Made by a program: the position numbers and the translations under genes. The notes under the pieces are model-generated. The model was not told the origin of the DNA. It worked only from the letters and a program-made list of their open reading frames with translations, and made no database searches. A stretch of 64,000 nucleotides of DNA from Thermoplasmatales archaeon E-plasma (GTDB lineage Archaea > Thermoplasmatota > Thermoplasmata > Thermoplasmatales > Thermoplasmataceae). Shown piece after piece: positions 1 to 8,758 of the stretch (its first letter is position 1; every line of letters begins with the position of its first letter). The stretch spans positions 310,001-374,000 of the forward strand of contig KI542675.1 of NCBI GenBank assembly GCA_000496135.1, written 5' to 3'.

Positions 1-2
1 AG

Positions 3-83
3 ATTAACATGGAAGACATAGTAAGAACAAAATGGAAAACTTTTACCAATGCTTTGAATGAAACAAGGCAAAGAAGATTATGA
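3..83 (+). CDS. Possible 3' end of a gene cut by the window edge
   Basis: An open frame runs from the left edge to a TGA at 81-83 and encodes a basic 26-residue tail. No family can be recognised from so little. It may be the end of a real gene or chance. Confidence 0.2.
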   Translation: MNMEDIVRTKWKTFTNALNETRQRRL

Positions 84-372
84 TGCATATCATAAACAAC
101 ACATTAATTATGGAAAATCTTATGATCACAAAAATATTCGAAGGCTTAGATATTTATTCAACACAAATGAAAAATATACTGATATTTTCCAAAACGATTA
201 ACTAAATAACAACTCTTGGAATTGGCAAAAATATATAATAAATGACTTAAAATCCGCATTTTCTGATATAATATAATGTTTCCGAAGTTACCTATTACAT
301 AGACATATTAAAGGAAAATTCAATAAATAACAACCATTTAGCATTTCCGGGAAATAATTTTATCAAATTTCT
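84..372. other. Intergenic stretch, nothing recognisable
   Basis: About 290 bases of AT-rich sequence with no open frame that looks coding and no RNA structure that I can recognise. Confidence 0.4.
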
Positions 373-681
373 ATGTTATCAGCACAGTTCATTTTTTTCC
401 AGATATCAACATATGTCGTTGCATATACAAACAATTCTTCAGCAATATCATCTCTATGTGCTGTCCTATCAAATACAGTGGCTGTTCTAGCGTCGAAGCC
501 TGCAAACCCTACAGAATTAATCTATCCCGGCCTTATCTTTGGTGTTATCTCCCTAGCAGTGTTCATACTGGCTAGAATTTATGGTGAGGATACTAAATAT
601 GCGCCGGAAAAGCTTCTTAGAACCAATGAAAGTTCAAAGAGTCCAGAGAAACGTGGAATTAAGGGTAAATTCAAGTCTTGA
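373..681 (+). CDS. Short membrane ORF, possibly the C-terminal remnant of a transporter
   Basis: The 102-residue product has a weakly hydrophobic N-terminal half, one clear membrane helix at about residues 50-68 and a basic, Ser/Lys-rich tail. A last helix followed by a basic cytoplasmic tail is what the end of a permease looks like, so this may be a truncated amino-acid or MFS-type transporter. No family motif is present. The preceding 370 bases hold no obvious N-terminal part. It may not be expressed. Confidence 0.35.
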   Translation: MLSAQFIFFQISTYVVAYTNNSSAISSLCAVLSNTVAVLASKPANPTELIYPGLIFGVISLAVFILARIYGEDTKYAPEKLLRTNESSKSPEKRGIKGKFKS

Positions 682-725
682 AGTATATTACAATAAGTTA
701 ATGTATTTTAGGATATTCTTGTTTT

Positions 726-1424
726 GTGCCGCAAGATGAATTAGGAAGGGATCAGGCAGAGATAGCTGATGATTATAACGAAAGGGGAGTTTCATTCTTT
801 AACCTGAATAAATATCCTGATGCAATTAAGGAGTTTACCAGAGCCATAAAGATACTCCCCAAAGATCCGGATTATTATTTTAACAGAGGGTTATCCTACT
901 ATTCAATGAGAATGTATGAGCCTGCCATAAAGGATTTTAAGAGATCAATAGAATTATACCCTGAGCATGCAGATTATTATAATGCAGCAGGGGCTGCACT
1001 GGAAGATTCTGGAGATCTTCAGGGAGCTTATGATCTTTTCACTCAGGCAATAAAGATTGAGGGTGACATACCTGATTATTACTATAACAGGGGAAATGTG
1101 CTTTGGAAGCTGAAAAGAAAGGACGAGGCCCTTAATGATTATACGGAAGCAGTAAGGCTAAACAGCATGGATCAGATTTTTGTCTACAGAAGATATGAGC
1201 TTCTTATGGAAATGGGCCAGACAGACAGGGCTCTAAAGGACATAGAAACTGCAATTTCACTCGTCCCTGAAAATTTCAATTATCACATAATAAAGGCAGA
1301 AACACTCGCTAAAATGGGAAAGAAGAAGGAGGCACTTGAAGCCTTTGAAGAAGCTACAAGATATATTTCACAACCGGAGTTAATTGAGGAAAAGAGAAAG
1401 GAACTTGAAAAGCTTCTCCAATAG
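726..1424 (+). CDS. TPR-repeat protein
   Basis: The 232-residue protein consists almost wholly of tetratricopeptide repeats of 34 residues, with the usual pattern of Tyr/Asn-Arg-Gly and Ala-Ile-Lys-Asp/Glu-Phe (five to six repeats from about residue 15). TPR proteins are protein-protein interaction scaffolds in the cytoplasm; the partner cannot be told. Translation starts at GTG 726. The stop lies 21 bases before the XPD helicase start, so the two are probably co-transcribed. No signal peptide or membrane segment is seen. Confidence 0.85.
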   Translation: MPQDELGRDQAEIADDYNERGVSFFNLNKYPDAIKEFTRAIKILPKDPDYYFNRGLSYYSMRMYEPAIKDFKRSIELYPEHADYYNAAGAALEDSGDLQGAYDLFTQAIKIEGDIPDYYYNRGNVLWKLKRKDEALNDYTEAVRLNSMDQIFVYRRYELLMEMGQTDRALKDIETAISLVPENFNYHIIKAETLAKMGKKKEALEAFEEATRYISQPELIEEKRKELEKLLQ

Positions 1425-1445
1425 AATATATAAGGGGTAAGCGGG

Positions 1446-3311
1446 TTGGTTCATGAATCTTTTGATGCTCTTAATTTAAGGGATTATCAGAGAGATGCAA
1501 TTGACTTTGTAATCAGCAGTCTTAAGGAAAAAAATGGTGCTATTCTTGAATCTCCTACAGGTTCAGGAAAAACAATCATGGGGCTTGTCTCTGCAATATC
1601 TTTTGCAAGGGAGAGCAAGAAAAAAATTCTTTATCTTACCAGAACAAATTCACAGCAAAGTCAGGTTATTGAGGAAATAAGGGTTATTCAAAAATTCTTA
1701 GACATAAAGGCAACTGCAATACAGGGAAGGGGAAATCTGTGTCCCCTTTATAGAGAGATTGAGAACGAGGACGATTTTACATCGGAATCACTGTCGAAAA
1801 TGTGTTCCTCCAGAAAGAAAAAAGTTGTGGAAGGGCACCAGGATGCTTGCAGGTTCTACAATTCCAGGGTGAAATCCGATGAGATCAAAAACCGGATTAT
1901 TACAGAACTTATAAGCCCGGAAGAAGTTTATGAAGAACTTGTACCTCTTGAAATCTGCCCATACGAGAGCATAAAATATGCAATGAGGGATGCAGAAATT
2001 TGCATAATGCCCTATTCTTATTTTCTAAATCCCGGGATAGCACCATCTGTATTGTATAACTGGAGAGCTTCAAGGGAAAGTATCGTTATAATTTTGGATG
2101 AGGCGCACAATCTTCCTGAGCTTTCAAGAGGGATTTTCTCATTCAAAATAACTATGAGACAGATTGAACTCGTGGAAAAGGAGTGTGCCGATTACGGTGA
2201 TCCGGAATTTCTTCCGAGAATCAGGGCAACAGATATTTGTGAATATATTAGAAACGCAATCATAGATATGGAAAAAGAGAGGCTTTCTGAGCAGGAGGAA
2301 AGCCGAATAATGTTTCAGGATTTCATAGATTACATTCAAATAAGCGGTAAATTAACCGGAGAGAATCTGGATTATATCATAGGGGGACTGGACACACTTG
2401 GAGATAGCATAGAGGAGGCAAAGGAAAAGCTCGGAAAGGTTCCCAGATCGCATGTTAAAACCCTCGCTTCTGAATTGAAATTTTGCTTCAATGCAGAAGA
2501 ATCAAACTATATTGCCATAATAAGGAAAGATAACGGAGGTGTTTTCGAGGCGTATTGCCTTGATCCATCAATAGTTTTGAAGCCGCTTCAGGAATCAGCA
2601 ACGATTCATTTGTCCGGTACGCTTCGGCCATTTGATATTTATTGCAGGATGACAGGTTTTGAAGACCTACCTGCAAAGGCTGTTGAGAATGTTTTTCCTG
2701 AGGAGAATCTTCTCATTGGATATAAGAGAGGAATTGGTACAAGATTTTCAGACCTGAATTCTGAAATGTTCCAGAAGATAGGGGAGGAAATTCAGTCAAT
2801 AATACAGTCAATTAAAAGAAAGACCATTGTGTTTTTTCCGTCAAGAAACTTAATGAATCAGGTCATTGAAATAATTGGAAATAAGGGAATTCTAGTTGAC
2901 TCAGGCGACATGGATCAGATAGATCTGATGCATCTTATATCAAAGTTCAAGAAAGGAAACAGGCCATTATTTACTGTTATTGGAGGCAGACTCTCAGAGG
3001 GAATAAATTTACCTGGTAAACTTCTGGAAATAGTTATTCTGGCTGGTATTCCATATCCAAAACCCGATGTTAAGCAGAGAACTATAATGGCATATTATGA
3101 TCATTTGTATGGAAGAGGCTGGGATTATGCTGTAACTTTTCCAACGCTGGTTAAAATGAGACAAACCATAGGAAGACTTATACGAAATGTTGATGACCGG
3201 GGCGTTGCATTAATTCTTGATGAGAGGGCAGAAATTTTTAAGGATTATCTCAGGGGATTAAGGGAATTTATTGATGTCAGGAATGAAATTGCGAATTTTT
3301 TCGTTGAATGA
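1446..3311 (+). CDS. xpd: XPD/Rad3-family Fe-S DNA helicase
   Basis: A 621-residue superfamily 2 helicase that unwinds DNA 5'->3' using ATP; in archaea it is linked to repair and replication-fork maintenance. Visible: Walker A PTGSGKT at residues 37-43, DEAH at 218-221, and the four cysteines C99, C120, C135 and C171 that bind the 4Fe-4S cluster specific to XPD/FancJ/DinG-type enzymes. The C-terminal motif VI region with QTIGRLIRN is present, and the length is normal for archaeal XPD. The start is TTG 1446 behind a G-rich ribosome site. A nearby ATG (1453) is out of frame. It lies directly after the TPR gene. Confidence 0.93.
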   Translation: MVHESFDALNLRDYQRDAIDFVISSLKEKNGAILESPTGSGKTIMGLVSAISFARESKKKILYLTRTNSQQSQVIEEIRVIQKFLDIKATAIQGRGNLCPLYREIENEDDFTSESLSKMCSSRKKKVVEGHQDACRFYNSRVKSDEIKNRIITELISPEEVYEELVPLEICPYESIKYAMRDAEICIMPYSYFLNPGIAPSVLYNWRASRESIVIILDEAHNLPELSRGIFSFKITMRQIELVEKECADYGDPEFLPRIRATDICEYIRNAIIDMEKERLSEQEESRIMFQDFIDYIQISGKLTGENLDYIIGGLDTLGDSIEEAKEKLGKVPRSHVKTLASELKFCFNAEESNYIAIIRKDNGGVFEAYCLDPSIVLKPLQESATIHLSGTLRPFDIYCRMTGFEDLPAKAVENVFPEENLLIGYKRGIGTRFSDLNSEMFQKIGEEIQSIIQSIKRKTIVFFPSRNLMNQVIEIIGNKGILVDSGDMDQIDLMHLISKFKKGNRPLFTVIGGRLSEGINLPGKLLEIVILAGIPYPKPDVKQRTIMAYYDHLYGRGWDYAVTFPTLVKMRQTIGRLIRNVDDRGVALILDERAEIFKDYLRGLREFIDVRNEIANFFVE

Positions 3312-3373
3312 ATGAAATAATCATGAGTACCGTTAACGGTTAATATTAAATCCCTCACAAGCACTATACATTC

Positions 3374-4351
3374 ATGTTAGCTGCGCGAATTCACAGTCCG
3401 GGAGGGGTTGAAAATCTGAAGCTGGATGAAATTGAAGAGCCTGAAATGAACGATGGAGATATTTCTGTTAAGGTGAAGCTGGCAGGGTTTAATCCATTGG
3501 AATATAACCTTATAAATGGAAAGGTGGTGTATTCGGTAAAGCCCTTTCCTCATATACCGGGTTCAGAGATTCTTGGGGAAGTTCTTAACGACGGAAAACT
3601 GGTAAAGAAAGGGGACAGGGTAATTGTATATAACAGGATATTTGATGGAAATTGCGACCTTTGTCTCTCCGGGAGGGAGAACCTCTGTTATAATGGTGGT
3701 CTATGGGGCGTTATGACAAACGGCGGTTTTACGGAAAAGATATTGATTAGTGAGAAGAATGTTGTAAAAATACCGGATTCAATTCCCGATGACATTGCCG
3801 TGTCAATACCCATTGGTGCACTCACAGCATATCATGCATTGAGAAAGGCCAATGCCTCAGCCGGAAAGAGCATACTTATTTATGGAGCATCTGGAAACAC
3901 AGGAATCTTTGCCGCTCAGATAGCAAGGATCATGGGATTAAGAGTTTACGGGGTATCCAGAAAAACATGGGTCAGGGATTATGGTGTCTTCAAGACATTT
4001 CTTATGGATGAGATACCAGAGGCAATGTCCTTCGACATCGTAGTCAATTCACTTGGCTCAAGATTCTGGGAAAGTTCCATAAGCCATGTTAAACAGGGAG
4101 GGTCTCTTGTCTCTTTTGGTGTTCTTACAGGAAAGGAAACCAGTCTCGATATCGCCACACTATATACCAGGGAAATTCAAATAGTTGGGAGCACAGGAGG
4201 AACAAGGAATGATCTGATGGAACTTCTTAAAATAATGGATACCAACCAGTTTAGAGTTCCTGTGGCCAGAAAATTCAAGCTCGAAGAAATAAGGGAGGCA
4301 ATAGCTTATTATGAAACTGTGAGGGATGGAAGAGTCTTAATTGAAATATGA
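3374..4351 (+). CDS. Zinc-type alcohol dehydrogenase (MDR family)
   Basis: A 325-residue medium-chain dehydrogenase/reductase. The N-terminal GroES-like domain includes HIPGSEILGEV (about 57-67). A cysteine-rich loop (FDGNCDLCLSGRENLC, about 94-110) corresponds to the structural-zinc lobe, although only three cysteines are visible. The Rossmann domain carries YGASGNTG (about 170) for NAD(P) binding. The substrate is unknown. A TATA-like box at about 3341-3350 lies about 27 bases before ATG 3374, which fits a leaderless transcript separate from xpd. Confidence 0.82.
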   Translation: MLAARIHSPGGVENLKLDEIEEPEMNDGDISVKVKLAGFNPLEYNLINGKVVYSVKPFPHIPGSEILGEVLNDGKLVKKGDRVIVYNRIFDGNCDLCLSGRENLCYNGGLWGVMTNGGFTEKILISEKNVVKIPDSIPDDIAVSIPIGALTAYHALRKANASAGKSILIYGASGNTGIFAAQIARIMGLRVYGVSRKTWVRDYGVFKTFLMDEIPEAMSFDIVVNSLGSRFWESSISHVKQGGSLVSFGVLTGKETSLDIATLYTREIQIVGSTGGTRNDLMELLKIMDTNQFRVPVARKFKLEEIREAIAYYETVRDGRVLIEI

Positions 4352-4376
4352 AAACTTTACATGCAATCACTTGCGA

Positions 4377-5021
4377 TCAGAGTGATCTAAGCTTTTCAAT
4401 TCTCTCGGCAATATTTCCGCCATAGATATATGAAGCGGACACAAGGATATTTGCTCCGGCATCCAAAGCCTTTTTTCCAGTTACATCGTTTATACCGCCG
4501 TCTATTTCAATCATTGTATTCAGACCATTCTTATCAATAAATTTTCTTGCTTCCTTAACATTGTTTAGGCTCATTTCAATGAACGATTGTCCAGAAAATC
4601 CTGGATATACAGACATTACAAGAACAATATGGGCACCATCAAGATACTGCTCTATCTTTGAGAACGGAGTATCAGGATTTATAACAATGCCAAATTTTTT
4701 CCCTGAATTTTCAATCTCTTTAAAGGTTTCCCTGATATTACACATTGATTCATAATGAATCAGGAATATGTCAGCGCCGGCATTTGAAAATTTTTTCCAG
4801 TATTTATCCGGTCTCTCAAGCATAAGGTGAACCTCAAGAGGAACCGTAGCAACACTTCTAATCGCTTTGACCATGTCCGGGCCCATGGTGAGATTAGGGA
4901 CAAAATGACCGTCCATGACATCAAGATGAAACATGTCCGCATGAGCAGCCTCTGACTGTTTAATCTGTTCTCCAAGTTCTGCAAGTTTACTGGAGATTAT
5001 GGAAGGAGATATCAGAACCAT
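4377..5021 (-). CDS. rpe: Ribulose-phosphate 3-epimerase
   Basis: A 214-residue TIM-barrel enzyme that interconverts ribulose 5-phosphate and xylulose 5-phosphate. Family signatures are clear: SPSII at the N-terminus, the metal-binding LDVMDGHFVPNLTMGP region (about 33-48), LEVHLM, MSVYPGFSGQSF (about 136-147) and EIDGGIN (about 173-179). Length is normal. It is convergent with the alcohol dehydrogenase and lies 42 bases downstream of the Nudix gene on the same strand. Confidence 0.95.
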   Translation of the reverse strand: MVLISPSIISSKLAELGEQIKQSEAAHADMFHLDVMDGHFVPNLTMGPDMVKAIRSVATVPLEVHLMLERPDKYWKKFSNAGADIFLIHYESMCNIRETFKEIENSGKKFGIVINPDTPFSKIEQYLDGAHIVLVMSVYPGFSGQSFIEMSLNNVKEARKFIDKNGLNTMIEIDGGINDVTGKKALDAGANILVSASYIYGGNIAERIEKLRSL

Positions 5022-5063
5022 GACAGTTTATTTCAATTACATATTAGATTTTCTCTAATGCAA

Positions 5064-5489
5064 CTATTTGTCTAAGTGGTTTTTTATAATGAAGTCATAT
5101 GCCTGTCTGATTATCTCTTTCTGATTCTGGAAAGACAGTGTTTTTAAAGCGTCATCAAGTGAAAGCCAGACAAAACCGGTATGTTCATTTGATATGCGTA
5201 CTTCAGCATTTTCTGAAACTATTCCAAGATAGAGGGATACCTTTTTCCATATTTTTTCACCTTCGTATGTATACCAATACTGCTGAAGTTCCCTGAAACC
5301 ATCAACAGGATTAACAGAAAGACCTGTTTCCTCAAGCGCTTCTCTCTTTGCAGCATTGAGTTCGCTTTCACCCTTTTCAACATGCCCCTTGGGCATGTCG
5401 AGGAAGCCCTCTCTTCTTTGAAGAAAAAGAAATTCTATTTTACCTCTGTTTCTGAATATTATGATACCTGAACTTATCTCTTCTTTCAT
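5064..5489 (-). CDS. Nudix hydrolase, Ap4A-hydrolase-like
   Basis: A 141-residue single-domain Nudix protein. The Nudix box is complete: G-x5-E-x7-RE-x2-EE-x-G, from GHVEKGE (about 35) to REALEETGL. Small stand-alone Nudix enzymes with this N-terminus (SSGIIIFR) usually cleave diadenosine polyphosphates or other nucleoside diphosphate derivatives, so a house-cleaning role is likely. Substrate specificity is not readable from sequence. It may be co-transcribed with rpe downstream. Confidence 0.88.
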   Translation of the reverse strand: MKEEISSGIIIFRNRGKIEFLFLQRREGFLDMPKGHVEKGESELNAAKREALEETGLSVNPVDGFRELQQYWYTYEGEKIWKKVSLYLGIVSENAEVRISNEHTGFVWLSLDDALKTLSFQNQKEIIRQAYDFIIKNHLDK

Positions 5490-5809
5490 ATCCTTCAGCC
5501 TATTGGGAAAGTGAAATAAAAGTTTCTATAAATTATTCTGTTCCAAATTTAATTCATTGAATTAATTGCTTTTAATGATCGAGTTTGTATTAGGAAGTGG
5601 TACACAATTTTGTGTGAGAATGCACATATAAGGATACGAAATCAATATAACATGTCAATACTAAATATCGTACATCTGCAGAAGCATTTAAAAAAAATTA
5701 CACTAACTTCTCTTGGATATACTAATAAAAAGCAGATATAAAGTCACAACATAGCCTGCAATAACTTTACTATCAATAAGTCAAAGTTCAGATTAGAATT
5801 TATCTCTAT
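5490..5809. other. Intergenic region between the Nudix gene and sufR
   Basis: About 320 bases, strongly AT-rich. It must hold the promoter of the Nudix gene near 5489 and the transcription end of sufR near 5810. I see no gene, RNA or clear repeat in it. Confidence 0.5.
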
Positions 5810-6469
5810 TTAAATTCCGACTTCAACAACACATTTATTTCCGCCGTCGGAAAATCTCTCTGTTATTTTAAAATCTTTTTCTCCAGATTCACCAATAACG
5901 TTTGTTCCAAGAACGCCACAAACAATCTTGCTGTTTGTCCTTGCAAGTTCATAAAAGATGCAGTTATGCCTGATAATTCTCACGGTATCCCCATCTATTT
6001 CCATTCTGGCATAATATCCCATCCTGTTCAATGCCTGGACAAAATTCTTCAGTTTTTCAACCTTTTCGTCTCTTGTAGTCAGGTTATTATCATGATCAGA
6101 AAATCCTGCCTGGTGGATCATCCTGTCAGCCACTTTTCCCAGGATAATGTTCAGCTGATCCTGACCAAGGGTCTTCTGAATTTCATCGAGAAGTATTGTG
6201 GATAGTTCTGCATATTTTTTGGGAAATAAATCTAGCCCCTTATCTGTAATTTCATAATTCTTCGAAGGTCTTCCGCTCTTCGCTTTCTTAAAAAATCCCT
6301 TTACATATCCCATTTTCTCAAGGGAATCCATGTGTTCTTTAACAGCAGTTTTGTTTATCGACAGAAGTTCTGAAAGTTCGGCCATGCTTCGCTCTGATTC
6401 TCCCAATAAATTCAGAATATTGTTTTTCATCTCTCCAAGGAGACCTTCAACTGCAAGATGGTTTTCCAT
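5810..6469 (-). CDS. sufR: SufR-like Fe-S-sensing transcriptional repressor
   Basis: A 219-residue regulator. Residues about 15-75 form a DeoR/ArsR-like winged helix (SINKTAVKEHMDSL is the recognition region, KSGRPSKNYEIT the wing). The C-terminal half has three conserved-looking cysteines, C170, C184 and C213, spaced like the cluster ligands of SufR. SufR proteins hold an Fe-S cluster and repress the suf operon when clusters are sufficient. It is divergent from sufC, and the 89-base gap between the two start codons carries both TATA boxes. The TATA-like box on its own strand (about 6491-6498) is about 25 bases from the ATG, so its mRNA is probably leaderless. Confidence 0.87.
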   Translation of the reverse strand: MENHLAVEGLLGEMKNNILNLLGESERSMAELSELLSINKTAVKEHMDSLEKMGYVKGFFKKAKSGRPSKNYEITDKGLDLFPKKYAELSTILLDEIQKTLGQDQLNIILGKVADRMIHQAGFSDHDNNLTTRDEKVEKLKNFVQALNRMGYYARMEIDGDTVRIIRHNCIFYELARTNSKIVCGVLGTNVIGESGEKDFKITERFSDGGNKCVVEVGI

Positions 6470-6489
6470 TATATCTCATAATATGTTCT

Positions 6490-6498
6490 GTATATAAG
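6490..6498 (-). promoter_or_regulatory. TATA box of sufR
   Basis: CTTATATA read on the minus strand is centred about 25 bases before the sufR ATG (6469). The archaeal TATA-to-start distance is about 26, so the transcript should begin at the start codon. Confidence 0.6.
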
Positions 6499-6528
6499 TA
6501 CTTTACCAAGTTTAAACATAAGAAAGTG

Positions 6529-6536
6529 TTTAAATA
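6529..6536 (+). promoter_or_regulatory. TATA box of the sufCBDSU operon
   Basis: TTTAAATA is centred about 27 bases before ATG 6559 and only 18 before ATG 6550. This favours 6559 as the transcription and translation start of sufC. The SufR operator is expected between here and 6490. Confidence 0.65.
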
Positions 6537-6558
6537 GAAAAAATCAATCATGTGGATA

Positions 6559-7299
6559 ATGACAGAACTTATAATCAAGAATCTTAGTGCAAAAGTTGAG
6601 GGAAAAGAGATCCTCAAAGATGTCAATCTTACCATAAGAGGCGGAGAAATTCATGCTCTGATGGGGCCAAACGGTGCAGGCAAAAGCACTCTCGGAAATG
6701 TTCTCATTGGACACCCCAATTATGAGATTACCGGTGGTTCAATAAAGCTTGATGGCGTTGAACTTGTTGGAAAATATCCTGAGGAACGGGCAAGGGCAGG
6801 TTTGTATCTTGCTTTTCAAAGTCCTGTTGCAATTCCGGGAGTAAAGCTATCTGCTTTTCTCAGGACTGCTTATAAAAACCTTCATCCGGAGGAAAAACTT
6901 TCAGTTAACGATTTCTATAAACTGGTCTCCTCTCACCTTAAGAAAGTTGGACTTGATGAATCATTCATGTCAAGATCAGTAAATGATGGCTTTTCGGGTG
7001 GAGAAAGAAAGAGGCTGGAAATTCTTCAAATGGTCATATTGAGACCGAAGATCATTATCCTGGATGAAATTGACTCAGGTCTGGATGTAGACGCGCTGGG
7101 TCTTATATCTGATGAAATTCTGCAATTCTTCAATGACCAGACAGCTTTTCTAATAGTGACGCACTATCAGAGAATTCTGAAGAGGATAGATCCTCAGTTT
7201 GTTCATGTATTAATGAATGGTAAAATTGCCAGGGAAGGAGACAGGGAGCTGGCTCTAAGGATTGAAAATGAAGGATATGACTGGATAAGAGGTAATTAA
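6559..7299 (+). CDS. sufC: SufC, Fe-S cluster assembly ATPase
   Basis: An ABC-type ATPase that works with SufB and SufD as the scaffold complex for Fe-S cluster assembly in the cytoplasm. With the chosen start it has 246 residues. Visible: Walker A GPNGAGKST, the Q-loop LAFQSPV, the ABC signature FSGGERKRLE, Walker B IILDEIDSGLD and the switch histidine in IVTHYQR. The start at ATG 6559 is preferred to ATG 6550 because of the TATA distance. First gene of sufCBDSU; its stop is one base before sufB. Confidence 0.96.
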   Translation: MTELIIKNLSAKVEGKEILKDVNLTIRGGEIHALMGPNGAGKSTLGNVLIGHPNYEITGGSIKLDGVELVGKYPEERARAGLYLAFQSPVAIPGVKLSAFLRTAYKNLHPEEKLSVNDFYKLVSSHLKKVGLDESFMSRSVNDGFSGGERKRLEILQMVILRPKIIILDEIDSGLDVDALGLISDEILQFFNDQTAFLIVTHYQRILKRIDPQFVHVLMNGKIAREGDRELALRIENEGYDWIRGN

Positions 7300-7300
7300 A

Positions 7301-8752
7301 ATGGAAATACAAAACATGAGTAAGGATGAAGAAATAGAAAAACTGCTGGAAAGTGTAAAGAATATCACTTCAAAGAAGAGTGACTGGGAATTCAAGGATT
7401 CATTTAAACCACAATATACGACCGGTAAGGGTCTAAGCAGAAAGGTCGTAGAGGAAATTTCTGATATAAAGAACGAGCCGGACTGGATGAGAAGAATCAG
7501 ACTGAAAGCTCTGGAGATTTTTGAGGCTAAACCGGTTCCAACATGGGGTCCGGATCTTTCTGGAATAGACTGGGAAAATATCTCATATTACAACAAACCG
7601 GGAGACAGTAACACTAACAGTTGGGAGGATGTACCGGAAATGATAAAAGATACCTTCGAAAAGCTTGGAATTCCAGAAATGGAACAGAAATACCTGGCTG
7701 GATCGGTCGCCCAATATGAAAGTGAAGGAGTATACCACTCCCTGAGAAAAGTATGGGAAGACAAAGGAGTAGTTTTCATGGATCTGGACAGTGCTATCAG
7801 AGAACACCCTGATCTTGTAAAGCAATATTTCTGCAAGGCTGTACCAATAACCGACAACAAATTTGCAGCGTTGAACGGAGCAGTGTGGAGCGGAGGATCA
7901 TTTCTATATGTGCCAAAAGGTGTGCATATTGACATGCCGCTTCAGACTTATTTCAGGATGAATAACGAGGGTACAGGTCAGTTTGAGCATACAATAGTAG
8001 TGGCTGATGAAGGTTCCAGCGTTCATTACATAGAAGGATGCACAGCACCAAGATGGGACAAGAACTCACTTCACAGTGCAATAGTTGAAATATATGTCAA
8101 CAGGAATGCAAAGGCTAGATATACAAGTGTTCAGAACTGGTCAAAGAGTGTTTACAACATGCCAACAAAGAGGGCATGGGTAGAGGAGAATGGCCAGATG
8201 GAATGGGTTGGAGGATCATTGGGTTCTAAGGTTACAATGCTTTATCCGTCATCATATCTGAGAGGTCCGCATGCATCAGCTTCCAACCTTAACATTTCGC
8301 TTGCCGGTCCGGGTACAGTTAAAGACACAGGAGCGAAGGCACTTCACTTTGCTCCATACACAACAAGTAAAATTGTTGCCAAGAGTATCAGTATAGAGGA
8401 TGGAAAGGCAATTTACAGAGGTCTTCTCAGGATAAATAAGGGAGCGATTGAGTCAAAGAGCCACGTTCAGTGCGATGCTCTTCTCATAAATGACGAATCT
8501 GCATCATATACATTCCCGCACGATGAAATATATGAGCCAACAGCAACATTTGGCCACGAAGCAAGTGTGGGTAAAATCGGAACGGAAGAATTAACATACC
8601 TGAGATCAAGAGGTCTTTCTGAAGACGAAGCAAGTTCCATGATAGTGCTTGGTTTTCTGGATGATGTAATGAGGGAAATTCCCATGGAATTTGCCATTGA
8701 GATGAACAGACTTATCAAGATGGAAATGTCCAAAATGGGCGCAGTAGGATGA
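7301..8752 (+). CDS. sufB: SufB, Fe-S cluster scaffold protein
   Basis: A 483-residue SufB with the typical C-terminal beta-helix core. Family stretches such as FEHTIVVADEGSSVHYIEGCTAP (in part) and QCDALLINDES are present, and the C-terminal half ends with the SufB/D signature ELTYLRSRGLSEDEA (about 428-442). SufB receives sulfur and builds the cluster with SufC and SufD. It begins one base after the sufC stop, so translation is coupled. Confidence 0.96.
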   Translation: MEIQNMSKDEEIEKLLESVKNITSKKSDWEFKDSFKPQYTTGKGLSRKVVEEISDIKNEPDWMRRIRLKALEIFEAKPVPTWGPDLSGIDWENISYYNKPGDSNTNSWEDVPEMIKDTFEKLGIPEMEQKYLAGSVAQYESEGVYHSLRKVWEDKGVVFMDLDSAIREHPDLVKQYFCKAVPITDNKFAALNGAVWSGGSFLYVPKGVHIDMPLQTYFRMNNEGTGQFEHTIVVADEGSSVHYIEGCTAPRWDKNSLHSAIVEIYVNRNAKARYTSVQNWSKSVYNMPTKRAWVEENGQMEWVGGSLGSKVTMLYPSSYLRGPHASASNLNISLAGPGTVKDTGAKALHFAPYTTSKIVAKSISIEDGKAIYRGLLRINKGAIESKSHVQCDALLINDESASYTFPHDEIYEPTATFGHEASVGKIGTEELTYLRSRGLSEDEASSMIVLGFLDDVMREIPMEFAIEMNRLIKMEMSKMGAVG

Positions 8753-8758
8753 TCTTCT

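Noticed and set aside
6550-6558. ATG 6550 as sufC start
   Set aside because: It lies only 18 bases from the TATA box, so the transcript probably begins after it.
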